Source of the DNA: Acanthopleura granulata
Taxonomy: Eukaryota; Mollusca; Polyplacophora; Chitonida; Chitonidae
Reading direction: 5' to 3'
Assembly (NCBI GenBank): GCA_016165875.1
Contig: JABBOT010000004.1
Span: forward strand, 8,053,642 to 8,117,641
Length of the DNA: 64,000 bases
Under the pieces are notes generated by a model. That model saw nothing but the letters and a program-made list of their open reading frames with translations. It did not search any database and was not told the origin of the DNA. Both the position numbers and the translations under genes were made by a program. Each line of letters opens with the position of its first letter. Within the stretch, counting starts at the first letter, position 1. This document shows positions 33,022-43,700 of the stretch, one piece after another.

Positions 33022-33580
33022 CTGTATTTAATGTGGTGAAAAAATTCAGTGAAGGTATTTTTAGATACAGCTGTCAGTGCTCATTTCACTTACCATAACT
33101 TCATTTGTGTGTAGTCTTCCCCTTTTAATGCTTCTAGGTACATCAATCCTTCCCAATGTTTCGCTTGGTATATTGTTGGTATACTGGAAACCGGAAATGC
33201 TGGAGCCTATTTTGTTTGACAGCTGGTATGCAAGTGTCTCTTTCAACGCCTGTGTTTTTAACTTGAACAGTGAGTATAACAAAATTACAATGATCACTTT
33301 TTGTTACCTCATTCTGCTTACGTCAAGGTGAAAGGTTGCGTGTAAGTTTCTGTGTCAAGGTAAATGAGTTATTGACAAAAGCTCAGATTCCACTGGTTTC
33401 GTGTGACCATTTGCTATCTATTACTGTTGTCGGACCTCTAGTTTTAGTCTCTATGCTATGGTATTACACTAAATATATACAAAACTTTCAGGATCCCTGG
33501 CGATCTGTCATAGCTGAATTATATTCCGTGTAACCTGAGGCAAGGGGCGGTCTAAGTATCCATGTCTATTGCGTGAACAT
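33022..33580. other. No supported gene
   Basis: Overlapping open frames occur on both strands (33061-33331), but none has a domain or splice support. Confidence 0.3.
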
Positions 33581-33584
33581 GGTG

Positions 33585-33990
33585 CTCATAGGAACAGGTG
33601 CAACCAAAGCGCGACTGAGATACACGTATTTGTATGCCACATCTGGAGGGGTTTCAGATGTTAATTAGATGTCTTGCTTAAAATATCGACTATCGTCCCA
33701 GCATTACTGGGAACTGATGACTGTCTCTTTCGACTGAGAACGGCTCCATTAATTGTCTTATTCTTAATGATATACTAAAATGGTACATGATTTGGAAACT
33801 GATTTTATTAATTCACAAAGAACATTCATTGAGTCTTTTCGTCATCATTGAAAACTGTTGACTACTTCTCTTTGCAGGAATCCGTCCTAATGTTTTTCAT
33901 TTTTATTTTATATACTTTCTTAGCTCTGTTATGGTTTGTTTTATTTGTAGTTTTTGGAAACTGGTCTTGCATTTTTTGGCCCGGAACGCA
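33585..33990 (-). repeat. X repeat, minus-oriented copy with intact 5' end
   Basis: The reverse complement gives 'gcaagaccagtttcc', then 'aggacggattcctgcaaagagaagtagtcaacagttttcaatgatgacgaaaagac', matching 30325-30430. The end near 33590 matches the block 'gcaaccaaagcgcgactgagatac', also at 24838 and 37285. Confidence 0.7.
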
Positions 33991-35014
33991 TATATAAGAG
34001 AATAAAATCCTATAAGCCTGATAAACAACTACATATATTAAGTTTTCTGAATTTTAATATATATATAAGCTGAATTGTAATATATATACAACATCAACAC
34101 ACAACTTGTTACATGTCCAAGACAAAGTTTATGACACGTTGTTTGGCTTGTTGCATAGTCCAAGGAGGTCCAAGTCTTCAAAAGAGATTTAATGTTTAAT
34201 GATTTCATGATTTAATGATTTCAAAATATCAACTATCAGGCGTTCAGTGTTCAAGGAATATCTAAGACAATATAAATAAGTAAAAGATTTTGATATGTTT
34301 ACTACATAACAGTTACCCGTAAAATGAATTTGAAAAATTTACTAATTCTAAGTCAAAATTCCATGTATTATTAACAGACTACCCAGGCTTCAGACCACGG
34401 GCGCCTTTTCCATACTCACACAGGCACTTGCAATATTCCTGCGTTGTAATTATTATCTGCAATAAATATTAGTTCCGTTTAATGTGTCATTAATATGTGA
34501 ATAAAAAAGATGTTCAGATTACATTCTAAAGCAATGTGACACATTTTAACCCTATTGTACCAGCGTTTCCAGAGAACCAGTAATGTACTTCCATGCAGGG
34601 AGCTCTACTCCATCGTATGGTTTTAAACTGGTCAAAATTCTTCACTTATGGGTTTGCGCGTGGAAAACGCTGTACACTGTAGATGGGGAGGAATCCTATG
34701 CTCAAGAATGGTCAGGCGATAACAACCGTTTAGTTCCCCCGCCTAGATAACGATTTCTTGCTTTAAAGAAAATGATAAATGATGAAACTTATGGAACAAC
34801 AATACATCCAAAATGGCTGTCGGCGCAGTGTTGGTATTTTGATGGGAAGATGGTTATGCAAAAAACTTGAAAGCATTATCTGGAACAAAATCAGTTGTAA
34901 GAGGGAAAGGTTGTAATGGAGTTTTTGCCAGGAGTACACTGGGGTTCGAGGTCATCGCTGTAAATTATGTAGTAAGTAGTGAGGTATGAAGATATATAGA
35001 CATAAATTTGAGAA
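33991..35014. other. Intergenic, nothing recognised
   Basis: AT-rich with TATA-rich patches near 34030-34090. No gene or repeat family assigned. Confidence 0.35.
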
Positions 35015-35570
35015 TGAACCTAGGCGTCGAAAAAGACGTTCGTATACCAGCCGTCAACAGTCGCAAGAGTAGTTTCCAAATCGACATGACATTAGTGCAT
35101 TAAGAGACTTGACCGTGATAATCCTTAGTTATGCTGCATTTCTCAGGTTTGGCAAAGGTAGCCATTTGCGTTTCAGAGACATTACTCATGACAGCCATTT
35201 GAGTATTAAAACCTGCAAAAGCAAAACTGATCAATATCGAGAAGGAAATGAAGATGTGGTCGCCAGAGTGGACACTATTGCATGCCCATATGCCATCTTT
35301 AATCGATATACTGAAGTTTCAACTCATGAACAATCCGGTGATAATATTATTTTCAAGCCTTTCTTTAACACCAAAGACAAAAGTTAAGTAGCATATGTAA
35401 ATAAATGTTTGAGTTATACAGTCACCAGAAGGGACCTGATTGCAAAGTTTCACTCCATGCAGGTGGTGCAACAACAGCTGTTAATAATTCAGGATATGAA
35501 AGAGGTTCAAAACGTCATGGCAGATGAAAATCGGACTCGGCCAAAGATCCTTATCTTAAAGATTCCCTTT
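35015..35570 (+). mobile_element. Tyrosine recombinase pseudogene (DIRS/Ngaro/Crypton-type) behind an X 5' module
   Basis: From about 35100 the frame reads IRDLTVIILSYAAFLRFG, LRFRDI and SIKTCKSKTDQYREG, then IACPYAIFNRY. After one in-frame TAA (35385) it continues LSYTVTRRDLIAKF. This is the middle of a eukaryotic tyrosine recombinase: the helix with the first catalytic Arg ('GFLRF..L..LR..DI'), the 'SKTDQYREG' beta strands and a 'CPV..L.RY' segment. The catalytic C-terminal HxxR and Tyr were not seen. Immediately upstream, 35015-35085 is the X 5' module ('cctaggcgtcgaaaaagacgttcgtatacc'). It could belong to a DIRS-like or Crypton-like element. It is inactive. Confidence 0.6.
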
Positions 35571-36429
35571 GTAAGTGTTTTCAAGTTTCAGATTGTTTAT
35601 GACTGTAGTTTTCACATTGCTCCATTCTTTATCACAGCCCTGTTGTTTTTATCTGTGGCTCGGCTCTGAGTATTTCCTTTGTTTTTGTGTGCTATTGATA
35701 GAGTGTAGACAAGACATATATGAGTTCCAGAGTCTAGTGTAGCTTTGAAATTATTTCATTTTGTCGTAGATGCAAACTGATCTTTGCATGAGTGCATCTC
35801 GTGCAGCACGTGTTTGTTATTTATTCATTGGCTATTGGCTAAACGCGGCATTTCTTAGCCAACCAGACCTTAGGGGTTGATGTATGTATGCAATAGTAGG
35901 CGGGAAAATGCCCCTTTTAGTGTCTTAGCGTAGATCAGTTCATGTTATTTTTTGATAAGTGGCTATATTGCTCAAGAACAAACAATACATGTATTACTAA
36001 TTAATAAAGCAATATCCAAATTGTCATGTAGTGGGGTCAAGTGGTTTCTAGTCTTTTCCAGTTTATAGGCTGTAGATGTTTTATCTCTGGATTTTTCTTG
36101 TCAGCGTGCATGGGCTATGAAGAGTATCAGTTTCAATTAATGTTGAACAGCACATTATTTGCTGGAGAATTAGAATATATATTCTCTCTGGTTTTATGAT
36201 CAAATCTACATGTTACTTTGTATATAAATCTTACCTTTGTATTGTATGTGTTTACATGTATCATCATACATAAAATTTATTGTAAAAGACCTACACATCA
36301 TAAGGATTTAGATACAAACATTCAATGTAAAAAATGTTTTCGGGTTACCAATATATTTTGAAAACCTGCCGGAATAAACGCCTGGTCTCTGGTATTTTTT
36401 GTGATTTGTGTGCTACTGATAGCTTCAAT
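35571..36429. other. Intergenic, nothing recognised
   Basis: AT-rich without assignable features. Confidence 0.35.
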
Positions 36430-36600
36430 TGCGAATTAGCAGGCAATGTCAAGGGAGACTCACGACCATTCCGCAAGTTGCTGGCAGACCTTCCTACGTA
36501 CCGCAGGAGAGAATTTCGACTTGAACTCAAGCCTGGTTGAGAGGCATGTGGGGCATTGTACCACATTAGCAAGCTAAACCCTCTGTCACGGAGGTCTCCG
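36430..36600 (-). mobile_element. SINE family A copy, minus strand, 5' half
   Basis: The reverse complement has 'gttcaagtcgaaattct', then 'gtacgtaggaaggtctgccagcaacttgcggaatggtcgtgagt', matching 8283-8350. The family tail is missing. Confidence 0.65.
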
Positions 36601-37009
36601 ATTACTCTTTACATTTTATGACAACGATGCTTAAGTAGTGGCAAATGGTTTGGGGAATATTCAGCTTGTTGTGGGTAAATTTACAAAAATCGACCCAGAC
36701 AATCCTCAACTACTTGGGCAAGGTACAAAAAGTACCTCGCCCTTAGTGTCACGAAACTGTTAAATTAACGTGACAGTAAGCCGCACAAAACTCAGCATCT
36801 TTACCATTCGGCTACGACCTCCTCACTAACGTAAAATACTACATCATTAACAATGTAAGAACTATGATGACAGACTCTTCACAACGTGTTTTCAAAAGGG
36901 ATCGTACTGATTACAATAAAGGCTCTCGTGTATTTCCTGTCAGCAGATGAAAAAGCCAAAATGAGCGCGTAAGTAGCAAAGGTTTATCAATATTATATGT
37001 ATGTCCCCG
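36601..37009. other. No supported gene
   Basis: Short frames only, nothing recognised. Confidence 0.3.
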
Positions 37010-37530
37010 CACTCTAAGAAATTCATGTCAATCTAACTAATTTCCCAAAATATCCCACCTCAATGGTTATGTATCCCCATCATAATACAAAAAGAGTTCA
37101 ATCGACGTCACGAGTTATTACTGCAAAAACTAGGGTATCAAGGATATTCTGTCAAACGCCTTTACTCTAAAGTTCTTTAACTGTCAGTAAATACGGACGG
37201 ACTTGTGTCTAATTCTGCTTAACCCGAGGATAGAAGCTTTATGTTAATCGTGTGGTGTGTGATCGCAGCGTTGGATATATGAACAGTTGCAATCAAAGCA
37301 CACCTGAAATACATATTTGATTATCGACATGATAATTACTAGAATGTTACACGATTTGGAAAGTGATGTTATCCATCCGCCTTGAACCGTCACTGCGTCT
37401 TTCAGCCTTCATTGAAAAATGTTGACTGCTTCTCCTCGCATGACTATATCCTAATTATTATATATTGTTTTCTTGGTTATTTGGTGATTTTTGGAAACTG
37501 GTCTTACGAGTTTTGACAGGAACGCCCATT
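37010..37530 (-). repeat. X repeat, minus-oriented copy (about 520 bp)
   Basis: The reverse complement carries 'agtaaaggcgtttgacagaatatccttgat.ccctagtttttgcagtaataactcgtgac' (compare 30548-30603), 'atcctcgggttaagcag' and 'gcagtcaacatttttcaatg', and ends in 'gtaagaccagtttcc'. It is the second longest copy. Confidence 0.75.
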
Positions 37531-37587
37531 TTGGTTGAGGGCTTTTGTACTAATGTCATTTTCGGCGCTTAGGTTGAGAGGATTGCC

Positions 37588-37935
37588 GGGGCATCCGTCG
37601 CGTAGTGGTTAGCGTATTAGCACAGCCATTGATGCGTTCACTGTGAGTTCAAGTCCGGTAATACTAGAGTAATACCAGAGGAGCGACGACAGTCTGATAG
37701 TTGGCAAAATGATCGCACGTTATATCGATGAAATCTTCGTCTTGCCAATTATCTCAGTTAGGGTTTTATTCTAACTGTTCATATAAGTATTTAACAACTG
37801 AAAATATACAAACCCTTTAGCATCATGGCTAAGCAGAATTTCAAGGATTCTCGCTGTTTCTTGACACGCCTGATGTCGTCGTAAAAGTGAAATAATCCAA
37901 ATATTATCGCAATAAACACCGAAAATGCTGGGACA
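37588..37935 (+). mobile_element. SINE family A split by an X fragment
   Basis: 37588-37660 is a tRNA-like head ('gtcgcgtagtggttagcgtattagcacagcc', B box 'gagttcaagtcc'). 37855-37935 is a family A 3' part ('cgctgtttcttgacacgcctgatgtcgtcgtaaaagtgaaata'). Between them, 37660-37852 is an X core plus 3' module. The simplest reading is that X sequence lies inside a SINE. Confidence 0.6.
37660..37852 (+). repeat. X repeat fragment nested in a SINE
   Basis: 'gagcgacgacagtctgatagttggcaaaatgatcgcacgttat', 'gaaatcttcgtcttgccaattatctcagttagggttttattctaactgttcatataagtatttaaca' and 'catcatggctaagcagaattt' match the X core and following module. Confidence 0.75.
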
Positions 37936-38114
37936 CTAGGGAGATGGAGAGAACTTTACAGAGATGACACAATCCATCAAGATGTCAAGAAATTAAAAAT
38001 TTAAAAATACTTCTATTAAATGTGTATCCAATGTGAATGACTTCAAATATTCCATTCTGTCATGCAGCACTTACTAGCTCCAAACCATATACTCCGCATG
38101 ACCCACATATGTCA

Positions 38115-38250
38115 ATCTACAAATATGATTAGGTATTTATAACCCATTTCTGCATAAGCCAGGGGTGTGTAGGTTGTTACTATTTATGCACTCAGATGAA
38201 CGGTTGGAAAGAATTTGCAATTAACATTATCGCATTTATTACCCAATAGT
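38115..38250 (-). repeat. X repeat fragment, 3' module
   Basis: 'ttctgcataagccaggggtgtgtaggttgttactatttatgcactcagatgaacggtt' is the reverse complement of 'aactgttcatataagtatttaacaactgaaa...accctttagcatcatggctaagcagaa' at 37768-37840. Confidence 0.6.
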
Positions 38251-38274
38251 TTTAGGCACTGGTGCTAGGGAATG

Positions 38275-38500
38275 TATGTATACTTGGGTTTCTCGTCGTA
38301 CTCAACAAGTTTTCAGTTAAAGGGGTCATTATAGAATGTTCATAAACACTGTATCTCCTTGTGACAGGGGTAGGCCATGTCGCCACAGTGCTTTCACCAC
38401 TTGAACATCATGCCGAAAACACCAGACATATTGCACCCAATCACATTATACTGACACGGGGCTGACCATTCCTGTTTGGCAGCTGAGCAACAAGTACATT
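38275..38500 (-). mobile_element. SINE family B copy, 3' part
   Basis: 'tatctccttgtgacaggg..aggccatg', 'catcatgccgaaaacaccagacat', 'acccaatcacattatactgac' and 'gaccattcctgttt' align with 14235-14345. The tRNA-like head seen at 14400-14480 is missing. Confidence 0.7.
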
Positions 38501-38539
38501 TTTTAAAGTCTTCCGTGTGACCCGAGGTGAACGATTTGT

Positions 38540-39010
38540 AATGTTGCTACTATTTATGCACTTACATGGACAAAGCGCAAGTTGGTGTAAACTGGCAAGA
38601 GGCTGTAAAAGTTCTTCGTCGGTTACGTGTGATCACTTGCCAACTATCACACTGCCGCAAATGCTTTGGTTTTATTCTCTGCGTCTGTCGTAGTCTCTTA
38701 TGTTGTATTCCAGCAAAACCCGAGGTTCTGCTGGTCGGCTAAGCATCCCAGAGGCGTGGTGTCTGTGAATCGTTTTCATGTTATTGGCTATTAAATGTGA
38801 TGACAACACAGTATTTGGAGTAATTCTGGACTAATGGCCTCTAATATGTTGTAATTAACCTCACTGCATTTTTTACTTAACTCTGCTTAAGCCATGGAGC
38901 TAGGGGGATCTAAGTTGCTATCATAAGTATGTACTTACTTGAACAGTGAGTTTAAAAACCTATCCCGGGTAAAATGACAAGAGGCCGCACTTCACTGTTC
39001 ACGTGAGAAA
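38540..39010 (-). repeat. X repeat fragments, two adjoining minus-oriented pieces
   Basis: 38540-38740 contains the reverse complement of 'gtgatagttggcaagtgatcac' and an adjoining 'ttgctactatttatgcacttac'. 38770-39010 contains the 3' module shared with 9715-9880 and then 'atgacaagaggccgcacttca', the inverse of the 'ccggcctcttgtca' core. Confidence 0.6.
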
Positions 39011-40549
39011 TTTTATGTATTGTCTTTTCTGACTTGAATAAGCAAAAGACGCATGTCAGGAATCATTTGATCTTTGAAAGACAACTCTGTAGAGCAGGTG
39101 TGATCCTCAAGATTTAACTAGCCTTCAAGTCATATCACAACGTAAATCTTCCATTTTAAAGGCATTTCGAAGCCCACGTGAGATTTAGAAGAATGAATGA
39201 GGATGTTACAACAATGTCTCCGGGAACATTCGTGTAAATGTCCTCATAAGGGCCTAAGCTCGTTCAAACCCTCTAAGAATGTTCTAAGGAAGTTTGGAGT
39301 GAAGCCTGTTGAGAAGCACGTTGAGAACATGTCATAGGGAGTCTGCTTTCAAAGAAGGTAAAACAAAAATTGATAAAGGAGGAAACTCAAACATTGCTAC
39401 AAAGTTTTTTATACGTAAAATTGTTATCTGGGTAAAATGCACGAAGAAGGCTAGAATGACTTTAAGCATACTTCATGATTTTACCGTATAGTCAAAATAA
39501 TGTTGATTTTTAATTCGAAAATTGTAAGTGAGAAAGGGAGGGAAAGCGGTTTGTAAAATAAAGAAGTGTTACCTGGATTAAACGGATCGGGGAAGAAGGA
39601 ATATGAGCGTCAAGTACGGCATTCGTTTACTACTCGTAAACCACGAAGAGGCGTCCCAAGTCGCAAGGCTCATTTCCAAAACAACCTGAAGAGCTCAAAG
39701 GAACATATAAGAAACAATATATAAATAGTAATTAAGGCTGGGAAAAAGCTTTAATTACTTTGCACTTGATGCTGCAGGCTTTCATCTATGAATACTCATC
39801 CTGTTGATGTTTGCATTTCACAGAACTGTGTCTGTATGTTAATTTTCATTGTTTTCCATTGTAATACCTTTCACTTCTACAAGAAAATGTACTCAGTGGT
39901 GACTTTATCCGGCCTGTCTGTCCTCATTTATACTTTCGGTAGGAAGTTTAAGTAAGTTACAATAACTTCGTGGGTAAGCTGCACGAGGTGAATGGTTAGA
40001 CCTTACAGCAGATTCACACTGTTTGGCTTGGATACATGCATATTTGATGCTTACATTTTTTAATCAATGATCCGATCTTGTGTCAGACATGTCAGTTGTT
40101 TGATCTCTTGCAGTTGGTTTCCAAACGTCATAAGTCTCATGATTGTCTGCCGTGCAGGTCTGAGTTGGAAAACACCTGCTGTCAACATTCTTCTCAGTCA
40201 CTGCTTGAAAGGAAACACATGCAGAAGTCTTTAGTGTCGAAAGACTTTCAACGAGGGTAAAATATGCTAAATAATCTCAAATAGAAAACAAAATGTATCA
40301 AATATAATAATACAGATAAGCAACAGATGCTAGTTCTTCTAACTTGTAAATGTACACTGATTTAAATGCACGTTAAATATGAAAGACCATAGCAGTGTTC
40401 TTTCCACTTTGATTACTTTGTTCGGAAGGGTCAAAAAATATTTCATTAGTCATCATCGTAAACTTCTTGTTCAATAAATGCATTTCTCTACACTTATAAC
40501 ACTGTGACATTTTTAACCTGTTGGTTAGCTGAGTATTTTTCTGATGGTC
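39011..40549. other. No supported gene; possible X 5' module near 39600
   Basis: 39605-39700 has 'gagcgtcaagtacggcattcgtttac' and 'aagtcgcaaggctcatttccaaaac', a weak match to the X 5' module. A Cys-rich frame at 40078-40260 (MCQTCQLFD...) runs into a GT, but no family is recognised. Confidence 0.3.
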
Positions 40550-40775
40550 ACCAACCTTACAGCAACCTTACAGATCAACGATGACAGTGTGATACTTCTC
40601 AAATGGTCACACGTGATGGGTGTAATCTAAACTCTTGTGAATTCACCTGCATTAGGGTTATGTTCCAAGTAGACTTTAAATGTTATATAGTAGCAACTGA
40701 CGCGCCTGATAATACCATGGCTTAAGCAGAGTTCAGTGATAAATGCAGCCGTAAAACTAATGCGTATGAAGAATT
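40550..40775 (+). repeat. X repeat fragment, core and 3' modules
   Basis: 'caacgatgacagtgtgatacttctcaaatggtcacacg', 'taatctaaactcttgtgaattcacctgcattagggtt' and 'taataccatggcttaagcagagttcagtgat' match the reference copy. Confidence 0.7.
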
Positions 40776-43700
40776 GGCAGTATGGGACACATGGGATTTT
40801 AAAAGACACATTTCCTTGATTTGAACTGTAGGTGTGATGATACGGTGCCGAGGGGAAAAAAATCAACAACAGTTGGAAACTAATCATCGTGTTAATTGGG
40901 AAAAAATGGATCATTAGGGCTAATTAGAGCACAAACCACCCTAACTTTACTGATGACTGGAGGTCGCATCTGTTTGTAGAGGTTGGCATAGTGGAAATAA
41001 TAACATCCCCCAGATACTAGAAATTTCATGTGTAGGAGAGAGTTATTTCCCCTGGTACTGACAACATTGAACTATTCGTTTTGGATCAGATTCAGTTTTC
41101 TTCTGAATGCTGATGGGAATTTTTACAAGTTTGTACTAAAAACAAGCCTAAATTGTGTAAGTCTCTGCTGGCAATAATGTTATTAGTGTACCTAAACGTT
41201 GGCCAGTCACCAGAGAACAGTGGTTGACGAGAGGTATAGGGCTGCAGTATTGAAGTATTAGGTGCCACGCAGCCTCTTCTTGGTATTCCTTCAAGACGGG
41301 TTTAACGTCATTGTCTGTCTTGTTGATACAATCATTGCCGAGTGGTGATAGGCACTCAAAAGTGGAATATGGCGGTGAAGTTTTGTCAGGGGGTTGATTT
41401 ATTCTATGTAATTATGATTTGTCAAATATATACACTTTGTCTGAAGTTTGTTTCGTTATATGTTACCAAATACTTTCAAGGAAATTTGTTAAGTTTTTGT
41501 TTACGTATACATGTTGATATTAGTTAAAAATTCTCATTTTCTTCTGGAAACGTGTGTTAAATATAAACAGACGTGACATCGTTCCCACGTTCCCACTTGT
41601 GGCTTTTCGAAGTGATATATGCTTTCCAGGCATAACGTTATCGATGCAAAGAATGGTAACTTGAGCCGGCTATATGAGACAGCCAGCATACCACCTGCGA
41701 CAACCAACTCCTAGGGGCTGAATAAAACACACCACTGATTGGTGTTTTTGAATTGCTTTCTGGTAATAATTCTATTACATTTCTCACCAAAACATACCCG
41801 TGTTCGTGCCACCCTCAGGTGTTTCCTAAATTTGTCACTACCTTCCACCATTTTTTTACGATCTTGGTCAAGGCCTGCAGCCTGTGTTACCATTCCGTCA
41901 TTCCCATCGTGTTTGTTTTTGGTTTATCTCATGCGTATGTTTTTTAATAGGTTAGAAATACCAAGCGATTGTCGTGTTAAGTTTGCAATGTTATGTGTGA
42001 AACCGAATGAATTTATACGTCGACAGATTATCAGAATTCCTGGAAATTCTACTGTTGTTTACTGTTTTTGTTTAGAGACCTGTTAGAGTAATATTATGGA
42101 TATTTCTTACCCACTCTTTTTGACGCCCGGTTTCTAAATGTGACATTTAAAATAATCCCGTGTTCCAGAATCCAGTCGACAGTGGATTTTTATCGGTAAT
42201 GTGGAGGTCTGTTTCATAAGAGGAGGAAAACGGAGAGCCCGAGATAAACCGTCAACTTTTTTAAAGTTACGGACAAACTTTCCCACGTGTGACGTACAGA
42301 AATGTACACCATACAAAATGATGTAAGACATGAATACACAAAGGGACTCTTATTGTTCCCAAAGCCTGACGAACAATGAGAGCTGGGGAATCAACAAATC
42401 CCTTTCCCGAGACCAGTACTGAACCCGCCACATACGTTTTCTGGTGATAGGTGTCAGCCAAGAAGGGCCACGACCCGCTTCCTTCACATATTTGACTATG
42501 AAGATGTTACTGGTTATTGTTGAGGACAAACCCATTTATATCTATAGCTCATTTTATATGCACTTATGTAGACAATGTGTCCAATGGTCTGATTTCTAGT
42601 CGTAATAGTTCATATAAGGATATTTGTGTACTAATAAGGATAGCCGAAATTCTTCCATAAACTGGCAAATTTAATATTAACGAACGCTAACAATCAGATG
42701 CCTTAATAAGATTAACAGTGTGATTATTTATGTGATGAAGCCAGAATACACCACTAGTTCATGCTTGAATTATGACGGGTTTGTTTTTACATTTATATAA
42801 ATTGAATATTAAAATTAGAGTGTTAGAATTCTATTTTACTGGGTTCACCTAGATTAGGTGGTTGTATAATATGGCAGGGATAAATATGCCCGTCATTCTG
42901 AATAGTGTCATTATGCTTCCTTTGACTTAACCAATAATCTGTAACTAATCCAACCCCCGTGAAAATTTTAGGTATGCTTTTAGATAAACTTCTGTATAAT
43001 CGTATCCCACTCATACTTCGAGGTAAACATAAAACAAAAGGTTACCCAAACAGTAGCTTCTGGATGTCCGATTTGACATTTCCTTGATTGCTCGTTTAGA
43101 ATCCATGCTAATAGTTAGCATGTTAACCCAATACCTTGTTGGTAATCTTCCATGACCTTTGTCCTTTAGCTACGTAATCTAAGATTATTCTGTAGATGTT
43201 TTGTGTCGTAATAAGCACACGCTATTAAATCGAATTTAGAAAATTTGAACAGATTAAACAGTTGTTAATTGCAAATGTTCACCTGATCACCTCAGGTCCA
43301 CTGGGTGTCTCGATAACCAGTTATCGATAAATCGCGTGTAGCCACCAAAAGCACTTTGAGGTCTGTTGAAAGAAGCAGTGTATCTTCGAACTGTGATGGA
43401 GTAGGATCTTGATGTGAGGCACCTGTCCTCGTCAGCAAAAACTAACCATCCTGCAAAATCAAATCACACGCCTCGCAGCAAATGTGTGATGAACTGAACA
43501 TTGAAAAATCGGATTGAATCTGCACGTGGACGTTCATTGTTGATGTTGGTGACATTTGGTGTCAACACGTTTTAACAAATGCGTTTCTTTTTATGGGGGG
43601 TGTATATACAGAATGACAACCCACCCGTCACAAAACGATGTACTACAACATAACTCGACCATATGTTCTATTTTCCCCTGTCTTTCTATCACCGGACACG

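Noticed and set aside
41739..42086. 115-codon frame with a hydrophobic start
   Set aside because: Low-complexity hydrophobic residues, no recognised domain, no splice signals. The length is within chance for 64 kb.
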